The notes: generated from the sequence alone by a model not told the origin. Positions 54,298-62,697 are shown, counted from the stretch's first letter. The stretch is DNA of 64,000 nucleotides from an uncultured Lachnospiraceae bacterium (GCA_905197485.1 CAJJYZ010000008.1:7059-71058), one strand, 5' to 3'. A program made the numbers and translations.

Positions 54298-54834
54298 CTA
54301 AATCTGCGATAAGTCGATATAGAAATCTTCATACATTCCGACATTGATACATTCAGACATCGTGTGTTCTTCCAAAATATCCTTCTCAAAATTATATACC
54401 ATCACTCTATTTTTTGCTGTATCTACAATCCAATATTCACGAACGCCTGCCGTCCTGTATTTGAATAATTTCACCATGTAATCCATTCTCTGACTGCTTG
54501 GCGAAACAACCTCTATTATCCAATCCGGCACGCCATCACAGCCATTTTCCGTCAGCTTGCTTTTATCACATATCACAGAAATATCCGGTTCTACATAATT
54601 CTTATCATCCTTATTTAAAAATACAGCAAAGGGAGAAATATATACTTTACACTCCCCTGCATTTTGTTCAATATAATCTGCAATTTTCCGGGACAAGTTG
54701 AAAACAATTTCCTGATGTCTCCGGCTTGGCGGAGCCATAAAGTAGATATTCCCATCGATAATCTCAGCCCTTTTCCCTTCCGGCAAATTATAAATATCTT
54801 CTATCGTATATACTTTCTGTTCTGCTAATGCCAT
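54298..54834 (-). CDS. Uma2 family nuclease-like protein
   Basis: The 178-residue protein matches the Uma2 (DUF820) family, which has a PD-(D/E)xK nuclease fold and is common in cyanobacteria and Firmicutes. Catalytic-type residues are in EPDISVICD near 88 and DWIIEVVSPSS near 108, and the YREYWIVD-like stretch VREYWIVD follows. No function has been settled for the family. GGAGGAG lies seven bases before the ATG at 54834, so that start is preferred over one at 54867. It has its own promoter. Confidence 0.85.
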   Translation of the reverse strand: MALAEQKVYTIEDIYNLPEGKRAEIIDGNIYFMAPPSRRHQEIVFNLSRKIADYIEQNAGECKVYISPFAVFLNKDDKNYVEPDISVICDKSKLTENGCDGVPDWIIEVVSPSSQRMDYMVKLFKYRTAGVREYWIVDTAKNRVMVYNFEKDILEEHTMSECINVGMYEDFYIDLSQI

Positions 54835-54858
54835 GATACCGCTCCTCCTTTTCTTCTT

Positions 54859-54887
54859 ATTATACATGATTTTTCATGCAGTTCCAA
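54859..54887 (-). promoter_or_regulatory. Promoter of the Uma2 gene
   Basis: Minus-strand TTGGAA, 17-base spacer and perfect TATAAT. Confidence 0.6.
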
Positions 54888-54921
54888 GATGTTTTCCACT
54901 GTTTTTAATATCAACTGCCAA

Positions 54922-54950
54922 TTTACAAAATCATCCCCATGAAATATAAT
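54922..54950 (+). promoter_or_regulatory. Promoter of the ABC-class ATPase gene
   Basis: TTTACA, 17-base spacer and perfect TATAAT, 35 bases before the start. It is divergent from the Uma2 promoter. Confidence 0.65.
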
Positions 54951-54985
54951 GAAGAACATACGAAGTAAACAGAAAGGACGATACC

Positions 54986-56692
54986 ATGCAGAATTTACGA
55001 AAAACTTTATTATCCATCCATCGCAAAAGTTACCCTGCCTACAAATCTTTGCGGGGAAGCTATGATTTTAAGACTTATACATTATCCATCGACCATGTGC
55101 AGGGAGACCCGTTTGCCTCTCCTTCTAATTTAAGCGTCAGAATTCCTTTGACACGCGCCGCGTTTCCTCCGGCTTACTATAACTGCTATGAAAACAAAGT
55201 GGCGCTGCAGGACTACTTGACAAGAAAGTTTTATTCTCAGATTGAAAAATATAACTTCAAGGCGAAGGGTTCCGGAAAAAGTGGTCTGATTTCCACAAGT
55301 CGCTGCGGACAGGAAATATTAGAACGTACGGCATGTGAGATTACAAAGAATGAAATCATCGCCCGCTTTGAAGTCGGATTTCCGGCGAATGGAAGAACCA
55401 TCAACGCACCGGAACTCGAGAAGATTCTCTTTGATTTTCTTCCAAAATGTGTGGAATCCGTATTCTACTCTAAAAGTCTCCCGGCAGAAGAGGTGGAATC
55501 TGTCATCCATCTTGCGGAAGACCAGCATTATATTCGTGAAGAACTGAACCGTCTCGGTCTCGTCGCTTTTATTGCGGATGGCTCCATCCTTCCCAGAAAG
55601 TCAGGCGTTTCCAGTCTTCCGCTAGGCAGCGCGATTCCTTTTCACTCTCCGGACACGCTGTCCATACAATTACAATTACCACATAAGGGAAAACTATCCG
55701 GCATGGGTATCAAAAAAGGAATCACCCTGATTGTCGGCGGCGGATATCATGGAAAATCCACTCTGCTTAACGCATTGGAGGACGGCGTCTACAATCACAT
55801 TGCCGGAGATGGACGGGAATATGTTATCACAGACGATACCGCATTGAAGCTTCGCGCCGAAGACGGACGCTGTATCAAAAACGTGGATATTTCCCTCTTT
55901 ATCCAAAATCTTCCAAACAAAAAAGATACGCGCTCTTTTTCTACGGAAAACGCCAGCGGCAGTACTTCCCAGGCTGCGAACTTAATAGAAGGAATCGAGG
56001 CAGGAAGCCATACGTTTCTGATTGACGAAGATACAACCGCTACGAATTTCATGGTTCGCGATACTCTCATGCAGCAGATTATCGCAAGAGATAAGGAACC
56101 GATTACACCATTTCTGGAAAGAGTGCGGGATATCTATGAGAAAGCGGGAATTTCTACGATTCTTGTTGCCGGAAGCTCCGGCGCATATTTCCACGCCGCC
56201 GATACGATTTTACAGATGGATTGCTACCGGACTCTGGATATTACAAAAAAAGTCAAGGAACTGTGCGAACAGTTAGAAGCTCCTTCCCTGACGGCTCCCG
56301 GATTTCGGATTCCTGTTTTCCAAAGGCCTGTATTATCCAAGGTTTCCGGACATGCACAGAAGGTGGCTCACAAAGGGAAGGCTTCAAACGAGCGGCTAAA
56401 AGTAAAGGTCATGGGAAAAGATGCTTTTCTGATTGACCGCCAAACAGTCGACTTACGGTATGTGGAGCAGCTTGCAGATTCCGAACAGACCGCTTATCTC
56501 GCCCAGCTATTAAAATATATCAAGGAACAAGACTTCGGAGAAATGTCGATGACAGATGCGGTACATCTGTTAGAAACGCAAATAAAAAACAGAGGTCTCT
56601 CCTCCGTTCTTACTTCTTCCTGCATCCCTTGCGGCTATGCGTTGCCTCGGGTTCAGGAAATCTACGCATGCTTTAACAGATATCGAGGCTAG
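54986..56692 (+). CDS. ABC-class P-loop ATPase of unknown function (pfam09818 type)
   Basis: The 568-residue protein matches the family described as predicted ABC-class ATPases with one ATP-binding core. It has Walker A LIVGGGYHGKSTLLNALE near residue 250, a Walker B-like FLIDEDTTATNFM near 350, and LVAGSSGAYFHAADTILQMD near 395. The N-terminal third (about 1-235) is unique to the family and contains EVGFPANGRTI. It has no membrane segments. Function is unknown. AAAGGAC precedes the ATG. It is a single-gene unit ended by a strong hairpin. Confidence 0.8.
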   Translation: MQNLRKTLLSIHRKSYPAYKSLRGSYDFKTYTLSIDHVQGDPFASPSNLSVRIPLTRAAFPPAYYNCYENKVALQDYLTRKFYSQIEKYNFKAKGSGKSGLISTSRCGQEILERTACEITKNEIIARFEVGFPANGRTINAPELEKILFDFLPKCVESVFYSKSLPAEEVESVIHLAEDQHYIREELNRLGLVAFIADGSILPRKSGVSSLPLGSAIPFHSPDTLSIQLQLPHKGKLSGMGIKKGITLIVGGGYHGKSTLLNALEDGVYNHIAGDGREYVITDDTALKLRAEDGRCIKNVDISLFIQNLPNKKDTRSFSTENASGSTSQAANLIEGIEAGSHTFLIDEDTTATNFMVRDTLMQQIIARDKEPITPFLERVRDIYEKAGISTILVAGSSGAYFHAADTILQMDCYRTLDITKKVKELCEQLEAPSLTAPGFRIPVFQRPVLSKVSGHAQKVAHKGKASNERLKVKVMGKDAFLIDRQTVDLRYVEQLADSEQTAYLAQLLKYIKEQDFGEMSMTDAVHLLETQIKNRGLSSVLTSSCIPCGYALPRVQEIYACFNRYRG

Positions 56693-56714
56693 GGTATTAC
56701 CCCAGCCTCATTTT
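56685..56714 (+). terminator. Terminator of the ABC-class ATPase gene
   Basis: GAGGCT-GGG pairs with CCC-AGCCTC and ends in ATTTT. The left arm includes the stop codon. Confidence 0.85.
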
Positions 56715-56731
56715 ACCAAACATCGCATTCT

Positions 56732-58006
56732 CTAAAGAATATTTTTTCCTTCTACATATTTGGCTATTATCCGGCTTTCTTCCGGCATGTAAATCAGACG
56801 CTCCAGCCTTTCATACAGCGACATCGTCTCATCCGCCAATCGGCTGTCATCCATGACAACTGCGTCAAATGCATACCCTTCCTCAAAGGTTCCTACCTTG
56901 CCGAAGAAACTTCCGCCGCCGACTGTCGCCAGATAGAATATCTCCGGAATCGTGAGCGGACGTTCTGTCTCTTCTACGTAGCGCCACCGCATCTTCGATG
57001 CCTTAATTGCTTCTGCCATAGCGGACAATAACGAAAGCTTAGAGCCTGCAGCCACATCTGTTCCAAGACCGACGCGAATGCCTTCCCGCATCATTTTCTT
57101 AATCGGTGCGATACCGCTTGCAAGATTCAGATTCGATTCCGGACAATGTGCAACCCACACCTGATTCTTCTTCAGAAGTTCCATCTCCTTTGCACTTTTA
57201 TCCGAATAGACGCAGTGCGCCATAATCGTCTTTGATACAGAGCCGCACATTCCATATTTCTCATAAGCTTCCGCATAGCAGCTCGTATCCGGGTGAAGTT
57301 CCTGCACCCACTCGATTTCCGACTGATTTTCTGACAAATGAGACTGCACCGGAATGCCTGTCTTACGGCAAATCTTTTCCAGGCCTTCCATCGCTTCATC
57401 CGTACAACTCGGAATGAATCTCGGCGTCAGGATTGGGAATACCCGTCTATACTTTCCTTCAGTCTCTGCAAGCCATCTCTTCGTCTCTTCAATCGTCTCT
57501 TCCGTTGACTCTATCAGATTCTCCGGCGCATTCCGGTCCATATTCACTTTCCCGACTCCCGCAATGATTCCGGATTCCTCAAGAAGCTCCATCAAGTATT
57601 CGGTACTTTTCACATGGAGCGTCCCGAAGATTCCGGCTCTCGTTGTCACACTGTTTTTCAAATCATCGACAAACTTCGGGTATACTTTCTTCGCATATTC
57701 AACGTCCGCATACTTCGCTTCCTCCGGAAATGTATACGTATTAAGCCAAGGAAGCAGCTCCATATTCATTCCAAGCCCCCGGAAGGTGTACTGCGGAGCA
57801 TGTACATGCAAGTCTATAAAACCGGGCAGAATCAATTTCCCCGTATAGTCCTCTACTTCTGTTTGTCTGTATTCTTCCGGCAGTTCCTCACAAACTCCGA
57901 CAATCACATCTTCCTTTGTAATGAGGAATCCATCTCTTATCATCTCAAGCTCTTCCTGTGATTTGTTGAAAATAATGTCACCTTTTAAGATTTTTATTTT
58001 TTCCAC
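56732..58006 (-). CDS. guaD: Guanine deaminase (amidohydrolase type)
   Basis: The 424-residue protein converts guanine to xanthine, feeding purine salvage or breakdown. It is an amidohydrolase with metal-binding HxH in FIDLHVHAPQYTFRG near residue 67, QSHLSENQSEIEW near 230 with His and catalytic Glu, MAHCVYSD near 270, and GLGTDVAAGSKLSLLSAM near 320. Length fits the family. Its start codon lies inside the 3' end of the alarmone synthetase gene (13-base overlap), which suggests coupled translation. A purine permease and another deaminase lie a few kilobases away. Confidence 0.93.
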   Translation of the reverse strand: MEKIKILKGDIIFNKSQEELEMIRDGFLITKEDVIVGVCEELPEEYRQTEVEDYTGKLILPGFIDLHVHAPQYTFRGLGMNMELLPWLNTYTFPEEAKYADVEYAKKVYPKFVDDLKNSVTTRAGIFGTLHVKSTEYLMELLEESGIIAGVGKVNMDRNAPENLIESTEETIEETKRWLAETEGKYRRVFPILTPRFIPSCTDEAMEGLEKICRKTGIPVQSHLSENQSEIEWVQELHPDTSCYAEAYEKYGMCGSVSKTIMAHCVYSDKSAKEMELLKKNQVWVAHCPESNLNLASGIAPIKKMMREGIRVGLGTDVAAGSKLSLLSAMAEAIKASKMRWRYVEETERPLTIPEIFYLATVGGGSFFGKVGTFEEGYAFDAVVMDDSRLADETMSLYERLERLIYMPEESRIIAKYVEGKNIL

Positions 58007-58779
58007 TCGTTTTCCTCCTTTTGACGCTTAATTCTTCGGAAATAGGAGCTCATCTCATCCGCCATCCCAGACAAACGATTCAAAAGCCCCGAAAAATCCT
58101 TCAAATCTGCATCATTCTGAAAATAGGGATACACAATGTCGTGGTCTACCTCGCTCCATCCTTCTTCAAATAATGTCCTTCCCTGAACCTCTACGTAATA
58201 TCCCTTGTATTTTATAATGTAATGAAGAGACCGGTAAATCCCATCCGTCTTAATATCAATCAGGCTTCCATCATAAATTTTGCTGTCGCCGGAACGCTTA
58301 TATACTTTCGGGCGCTCTGCAATATAAAAATGATTCTCATCCTCATCGAAATCTTTGAGTCGGTCTTTCACATAAATCTCCGGATTGTTTTCAAACATAC
58401 TTGTAATATAATTATGGAAATAAATCCAGTCCTCCCGATATAAGAAAAACACTCGGATACCGATTAAATCCGTACAGAATTTATAATAATTGGTCCGGTC
58501 AATCTCTGCAAATTTCTCCGGATTCTCTCTTCTCTTACGGATAACCTTCTCCACCAGATGCCCCGGCTCTTTTGTTCGATATCGGTAGGAATGAATCCCG
58601 GCACGCTCAATATCGTACAGGTAATCATCGACAAAGTCTTTTCCGATTCCCCGAAGCTTTCCTTCGATTCCTTTATAATCTTCATAGATAGCTTCCAACT
58701 CTTCCCAGGCAATGTCCGCCTCCTCAAAAGCGCTTTCTTCTATATTATATTCCCTTAAAAATTCTTTTTTATCCAGCAT
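57994..58779 (-). CDS. Small alarmone synthetase (RelA/SpoT synthetase domain only)
   Basis: The 261-residue protein has the RelA/SpoT (p)ppGpp synthetase domain, with RYRTKEPGHLVEKVIRKRR, TDLIGIRVFFLY, GIYRSLHY and EVQGRTLFEEGWSEVDH in order. It has no hydrolase, TGS or ACT domain and so belongs to small alarmone synthetases. They make (p)ppGpp or pppGpp-like signals from GTP/GDP/GMP. Start 58779 is chosen because AGAGGG lies six bases upstream. The gene overlaps guaD, so an alarmone enzyme is translated together with guanine catabolism. Confidence 0.88.
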   Translation of the reverse strand: MLDKKEFLREYNIEESAFEEADIAWEELEAIYEDYKGIEGKLRGIGKDFVDDYLYDIERAGIHSYRYRTKEPGHLVEKVIRKRRENPEKFAEIDRTNYYKFCTDLIGIRVFFLYREDWIYFHNYITSMFENNPEIYVKDRLKDFDEDENHFYIAERPKVYKRSGDSKIYDGSLIDIKTDGIYRSLHYIIKYKGYYVEVQGRTLFEEGWSEVDHDIVYPYFQNDADLKDFSGLLNRLSGMADEMSSYFRRIKRQKEENEWKK

Positions 58780-58821
58780 ATTCATCCCTCTGTTCCGGTT
58801 ATATTCTTTGTATACTTTATC

Positions 58822-58849
58822 ATTATACATAGCATTCCCCGATTTGAAA
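58822..58849 (-). promoter_or_regulatory. Possible promoter of the alarmone synthetase-guaD operon
   Basis: Minus-strand perfect TATAAT with a weak TTTCAA 16 bases upstream. Confidence 0.45.
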
Positions 58850-58861
58850 AGAAGAACTTAA

Positions 58862-58891
58862 AAAGGATATGGCTTTCTACACCATATCCCT
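58862..58891 (-). terminator. Terminator of sdpRI
   Basis: GGATATGG pairs with CCATATCC (GC-extended), followed by TTTTT on the minus strand. Confidence 0.85.
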
Positions 58892-58899
58892 TTGTCTGC

Positions 58900-59529
58900 T
58901 TATTGTTCTTTTTTATAAAGGATGAAAGAATATACTGCCGGAATCACTACTGTCAGAACAAGCGCGCCAATTAAAATCACATCGCTTCTTAAAAAGATGT
59001 TAAGAAGAAACACAATTCCTGCAGCTACCCACAGCTTCGATGCAAGACGGTGCGTCTTATTCCAGTTCTCTTCGCTATTCAACGTCCAAGGAAGTCTGAT
59101 TCCTACTGTATAATTCTGCTGGTTCTTCGACATATAGTTGCCAAGCACAAGGAATAATATTCCAAGCATGCCTCCGACAACCAAATTAAAATCCACCTGG
59201 ATACCCAATGCATAAGCAAATGTGGAGCCATTTGCAATGATAGAGCATACCGGGACAATCCAGAAAATCATAGTGAGCATCATCTTTCCGATATTCCGTT
59301 TCTTCGGGTCATTCAATGTCACTGCAACACAGAATATATGAACCACAAACAGGAATGCCGGAAGACCGAATACGGCAAATGCCTTGCTGCTCCATCCGTT
59401 CGCCTCCCCGTTGCTTCCGAAATGGGTTGCAACCGTATCCGGAAGCTTGTTCCAAAGCAGTACCCCTACCAGCATTGGAAGCAGTGTAATGATGCTTGTG
59501 AGAATAATTTTACCTTTATATTGTTTCAT
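58900..59529 (-). CDS. sdpI: SdpI-like immunity membrane protein
   Basis: The 209-residue protein has about six membrane segments and a DUF1648-type start (LPDTVATHFGSNGEANGW). It resembles SdpI, which in Bacillus protects cells from the SdpC killing factor and signals to SdpR by holding it at the membrane. The gene overlaps sdpR by 14 bases and has GGGAGG upstream inside it. No sdpC toxin genes are present, so it may be an orphan immunity gene. Confidence 0.85.
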   Translation of the reverse strand: MKQYKGKIILTSIITLLPMLVGVLLWNKLPDTVATHFGSNGEANGWSSKAFAVFGLPAFLFVVHIFCVAVTLNDPKKRNIGKMMLTMIFWIVPVCSIIANGSTFAYALGIQVDFNLVVGGMLGILFLVLGNYMSKNQQNYTVGIRLPWTLNSEENWNKTHRLASKLWVAAGIVFLLNIFLRSDVILIGALVLTVVIPAVYSFILYKKEQ

Positions 59530-59797
59530 TGTCTTTTCCTCCCTTTAAGTCACTTAACCATAACATAATATCTTCTACAACCGAAGTATTCAGATGGTAA
59601 TATACATAATTCTTTTCTTTTGTCTCCCATACCAAATCCGCTTTCTTCAGCACGCTTAAATGGTATGATATCGTCGCATTGGTCATATCGAATTTCTCCG
59701 CTATCTCTCCCGCCGACAGTCTTCCTGTCTTTAGCATCACAAGAATCTCTCTTCGAACCGGGTCCGACAACGCTTTAAATGTTGCGCCAAAACTCAT
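59516..59797 (-). CDS. sdpR: ArsR-type autorepressor SdpR
   Basis: The 93-residue winged-helix protein has the ArsR pattern FKALSDPVRREILVML, then LSAGEIAEKFDMTNATISYHLSVLKKADLV, and no metal-binding Cys. It is near SdpR, which represses sdpRI. Two palindromes in front of it are the likely binding sites. AGAGGTGACGTA precedes the ATG. In Bacillus the immunity protein captures SdpR when toxin is sensed, inducing the operon. Confidence 0.9.
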   Translation of the reverse strand: MSFGATFKALSDPVRREILVMLKTGRLSAGEIAEKFDMTNATISYHLSVLKKADLVWETKEKNYVYYHLNTSVVEDIMLWLSDLKGGKDNETI

Positions 59798-59819
59798 TAC
59801 GTCACCTCTTTCACATCTA

Positions 59820-59909
59820 TTTAGAAAATTTTCTAATTACTTGATAATCAAACTATATCACATTCGCCCAAAAAGTCAAGAGGTATTTAGAAAATTTTCT
59901 AAATACCTC
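59820..59909 (-). promoter_or_regulatory. sdpRI promoter flanked by two identical-core operators
   Basis: Promoter TTGACT (59874-59879), 16-base spacer and TATAGT (59852-59857) on the minus strand. A TTAGAAAATTTTCTAA palindrome lies on each side, at 59821-59836 and inside a perfect 30-base palindrome at 59880-59909. Both are the likely SdpR sites. Confidence 0.75.
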
Positions 59910-59917
59910 TCCCCCAC

Positions 59918-60685
59918 TTAATATCCTATTTTTTTCTGCCGAATCAGGTTGAATTTGATAATGGACGTATTGAAATATTCTTTCGCATAGATAAGCGGCT
60001 TGTCCTTCGAACTGTAGTTCAAAGTCTTCAAATACAGATACGGCTTCTCACCCAATTCCTTTTGCGATACATGCTTTGTCAATCCCTCAATCGCCTCCGG
60101 TTGAATGGTATCTATCTCAACCTTATCCCACTCCGCCTTCTCCCCGGAGAGATTATAAATATACTTATAGATAGAGTCTTCATATTGCGAAAAAGATTCA
60201 AACGCTTCTTCTCCTCCAATCAAATCCATTCCGAAATAGTCCCGGCAAAACGCACAGATTTTATCGTCTGCAAGAAATAGTTTCTCCGCCACCACAAGCT
60301 GCTCTCCATCCCGCATCTGCAAAATCTTACACACTTCTTCGTCTCTCTTGATTCTGCTGATATTCAGGAGGCGCACCGACGGTCTGTATCCACTGTTTTG
60401 AATCATCTGCGTCAACTCCATGCATGGGCTGAATGTCACTTTGATATTCAAGGAATCTACATTGACAAAGGTTCCCTTCCCCTGACGTCGAAATATGATA
60501 CCTTCCGCCGACAGTTCATTCAACGCCTGGCGAATCGTGATTCTGCTTACTCCAATCATCTCAGCCAGCATTTCTTCCCTCGGAAGTTTATTCCCCTTAT
60601 CAAAATCCATATTTTCGATATATCTTAATACTTCCTTCTTCGCCTGCTCAGATAGCGACGTTACATTTAATTTATGTGTACTCAA
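59918..60685 (-). CDS. GntR-family regulator with UTRA domain
   Basis: The 255-residue regulator has a GntR winged helix (about residues 8-70, LPREEMLAEMIGVSRITIRQALNELSAEGIIFRRQGKGTFV) and a UTRA ligand-binding domain. Start is taken as TTG at 60685, since GGAGG lies about nine bases upstream; a GTG at 60700 overlaps the site. It probably controls the purine permease and deaminase upstream, as its promoter overlaps the permease stop codon. The ligand is unknown; UTRA regulators bind sugars, phosphonates or other small molecules. Confidence 0.85.
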   Translation of the reverse strand: MSTHKLNVTSLSEQAKKEVLRYIENMDFDKGNKLPREEMLAEMIGVSRITIRQALNELSAEGIIFRRQGKGTFVNVDSLNIKVTFSPCMELTQMIQNSGYRPSVRLLNISRIKRDEEVCKILQMRDGEQLVVAEKLFLADDKICAFCRDYFGMDLIGGEEAFESFSQYEDSIYKYIYNLSGEKAEWDKVEIDTIQPEAIEGLTKHVSQKELGEKPYLYLKTLNYSSKDKPLIYAKEYFNTSIIKFNLIRQKKIGY

Positions 60686-60702
60686 AAAAATATCCTCCAC
60701 TT

Positions 60703-60746
60703 CATCTTCTAAAGAAGATGATAGTAGAGGATGTATTGTTTGTCAA
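60703..60746 (-). promoter_or_regulatory. gntR promoter with overlapping palindromic operator
   Basis: TTGACA (60741-60746), 17-base spacer and TATCAT (60718-60723) on the minus strand. The perfect 18-base palindrome CATCTTCTAAAGAAGATG (60703-60720) overlaps the -10 box and is a likely autorepression site. The -35 box overlaps the permease stop codon. Confidence 0.7.
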
Positions 60747-62038
60747 GACAAAGCTTTTTTCCCATTTAACAGCAGATTCAGAAGAATCGCGCTTGCACTT
60801 ACCATGAAAAGACCATTGCTCATCACCATCGAAAGCGTCTCCGGCATATTTACGAAAATCTCCGGCGCAAAAGTTGCCCCAACTCCAATCGCAATACTTG
60901 TTCCGATGATTTTAAAATTGTTGTCCGCTCCAAAATCAAGCTTGGACAGGATAGAAATTCCGGATGCGGTGATGACGCCGAATAATGCGAGCGTCGCGCC
61001 TCCAAGCACACATTTTGGAACTGCAGTAATGACTGCCGCAATCTTCGGAAAAATTCCAGCAATGATAATCATGACTCCAGCTGTCACGACGACCGAACGG
61101 CTCTTTACCTGTGTCAGGTCAATCAGACTGACGTTCTCGTTGAACATCGTGGACGGAACCGAGTTGAACGCTCCTGTAAAAATCTGTGAAACCGCCTGTC
61201 CGCGGATTCCTCTCTCTTTTATCTTGTTGTCCGTCTCTGTTCCGATACTCTCATCCATTACGGAAAAAACACCGATACACTGAATCATATTGATAATGCA
61301 AAAAATCGTCATCATCAAAATCGGTCCTACGTGAAATTCCGGCATCCCAAAATGGAACGGAAGAACCGGCTGGAAAAGTTTCGCTTCTGCTATCGGTGCA
61401 AAATCAACCATATGCATGAAGCTTGCGATAACTGTTCCCACAATGATTCCAAGAAGCAACGACATACTTCTCCAGATACCCTTTGCATATTTCTCAATCA
61501 AAATGATAATAAGCAATACGACAAGTCCCAGAATCAGATTCGGGATTGCGCCGAAATCAGCGGCTCCTTCTCCCCCTGCAAGGTCGCGGATTGCCGTCGG
61601 CGCCAAGCTGATTCCAATCAGAGTAACAAAAGTTCCGACTACCACCGGAGGAAATAGTTTTAATATCTTATCCATGAAGAAGGATAAGATAAAAATAACG
61701 ACTCCTGATGCGATGATGGAGCCGAAGAGCGCTCCCATTCCATATTTCTCTCCGATAATAATCATTGGACTAAGCGGCGCAAACGAAGACCCTAATACGA
61801 TTGGGTACTTTGAACCTACCCCTTTGCCAATTCCGATTACCTGAATTAAAATTGCCACTCCGCTTGTGAAAAAATTGGCAGATACGAGGAATGCCGTTTC
61901 CTCCGGACTTAAGTTCAATGCGCTCGCAAGAATGAGAGGTACTGCAATCGTTCCCGGACACATCGTCAATACATGCTGAAATCCGATAATTAATGTTTTC
62001 TTCCAACTTACTTTTTCGCTAAATACGTCTTGATTCAT
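60743..62038 (-). CDS. NCS2-family purine/xanthine permease
   Basis: The 431-residue protein has about 12-14 membrane segments and the NCS2 pattern (GFQHVLTMCPGTIAVPLILASAL-like opening near residue 20, GSSFAPLSPM, SVMDESIGTE and NSVPSTMFNENVSLI). It is a proton or sodium symporter of uracil, xanthine or guanine. Start 62038 has AGGAG seven bases upstream. It is 20 bases after the deaminase stop, so import and deamination are linked. Xanthine/purine rather than uracil is inferred from neighbours. Confidence 0.88.
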   Translation of the reverse strand: MNQDVFSEKVSWKKTLIIGFQHVLTMCPGTIAVPLILASALNLSPEETAFLVSANFFTSGVAILIQVIGIGKGVGSKYPIVLGSSFAPLSPMIIIGEKYGMGALFGSIIASGVVIFILSFFMDKILKLFPPVVVGTFVTLIGISLAPTAIRDLAGGEGAADFGAIPNLILGLVVLLIIILIEKYAKGIWRSMSLLLGIIVGTVIASFMHMVDFAPIAEAKLFQPVLPFHFGMPEFHVGPILMMTIFCIINMIQCIGVFSVMDESIGTETDNKIKERGIRGQAVSQIFTGAFNSVPSTMFNENVSLIDLTQVKSRSVVVTAGVMIIIAGIFPKIAAVITAVPKCVLGGATLALFGVITASGISILSKLDFGADNNFKIIGTSIAIGVGATFAPEIFVNMPETLSMVMSNGLFMVSASAILLNLLLNGKKALS

Positions 62039-62058
62039 GTTTTTCTCCTGTATCGACC

Positions 62059-62538
62059 TTAGTCCCAATATCCCTCGTGTACTTTCGCTGCTTCTACTTC
62101 CACTTCCGGAACCGGTCCGATTACCTGGATATCTTTCTGTCCTCTGGCAAATACGTCACGACAAGGAAGGTCAAAGGTTGGATTCTGCTCATGGCTTCCT
62201 GTAAGCTCCAGAAGTCTTCTCTCTGTCATTCCGTATACGACTCTTCCGATATTCGCCCAGTAGATTGCTCCGGAACACATCGCGCATGGCTCTGCAGTCG
62301 AATATAATGTACAATCCCAAAGATATTCTTTCGAATATTCATGAGATGCTCTCGCCGCTAAAGTTGCCTCCGCATGGCCCGTACAGATTTTCTCTGTAAT
62401 CTCAATATTTCCCTGCTCCATAATGATTTCACCGTCTTTATTGACAAGCAACGCTCCGAATGGAGTGTTTCCTGATTCTCTGGACTCCTTTGAAATCTCA
62501 ATTGCTCTTCTCAAATAGTATTCGTGGCTCTGATACAT
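62059..62538 (-). CDS. CDA-fold nucleobase/nucleoside deaminase
   Basis: The 159-residue zinc deaminase has the motifs CTGHAEATLAA (His ligand and catalytic Glu) near residue 55 and AEPCAMCSGAIYWA near 85 (two Cys ligands). This fold includes guanine deaminase, cytosine deaminase and tRNA adenosine deaminase. Being followed by a purine permease, it is more likely a free base or nucleoside deaminase, possibly guanine. The amidohydrolase guaD 4 kb away would then be a second, different enzyme for the same reaction or another purine. AAGGAGAAG precedes the ATG. Confidence 0.82.
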   Translation of the reverse strand: MYQSHEYYLRRAIEISKESRESGNTPFGALLVNKDGEIIMEQGNIEITEKICTGHAEATLAARASHEYSKEYLWDCTLYSTAEPCAMCSGAIYWANIGRVVYGMTERRLLELTGSHEQNPTFDLPCRDVFARGQKDIQVIGPVPEVEVEAAKVHEGYWD

Positions 62539-62579
62539 GTTCTCTTCTCCTTTTTTCTTCTAAATGTGTAATATGTCTT

Positions 62580-62637
62580 ATGTAATAGGTATTACCTTTT
62601 ATATTTGCATTGTAACACAGAGAATCAAAGGTGTAAA
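62580..62637 (-). promoter_or_regulatory. Promoter of deaminase-permease with GTAATA palindrome
   Basis: Minus-strand TTTACA (62632-62637), 17-base spacer and TACAAT (62609-62614). The palindrome GTAATAGGTATTAC (62582-62595) lies just downstream of the start region and may be an operator. The gntR palindrome is not found here. Confidence 0.6.
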
Positions 62638-62647
62638 GACTATATTT

Positions 62648-62697
62648 AAAAAAAGAACAAACAAGCACTTCATTATGAAATCCTTGTCTGTTCTTCT
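62648..62697 (-). terminator. Terminator downstream of the relB locus
   Basis: AGAACAGACAAG pairs with CTTG-TTGTTCT across a 17-base loop, followed by seven T residues on the minus strand. Confidence 0.75.

Noticed and set aside
62539..62660. Purine riboswitch before the deaminase-permease genes
   Set aside because: No conserved purine-riboswitch loops or three-way junction can be found in the short leader; a plain promoter and a short palindrome explain it.
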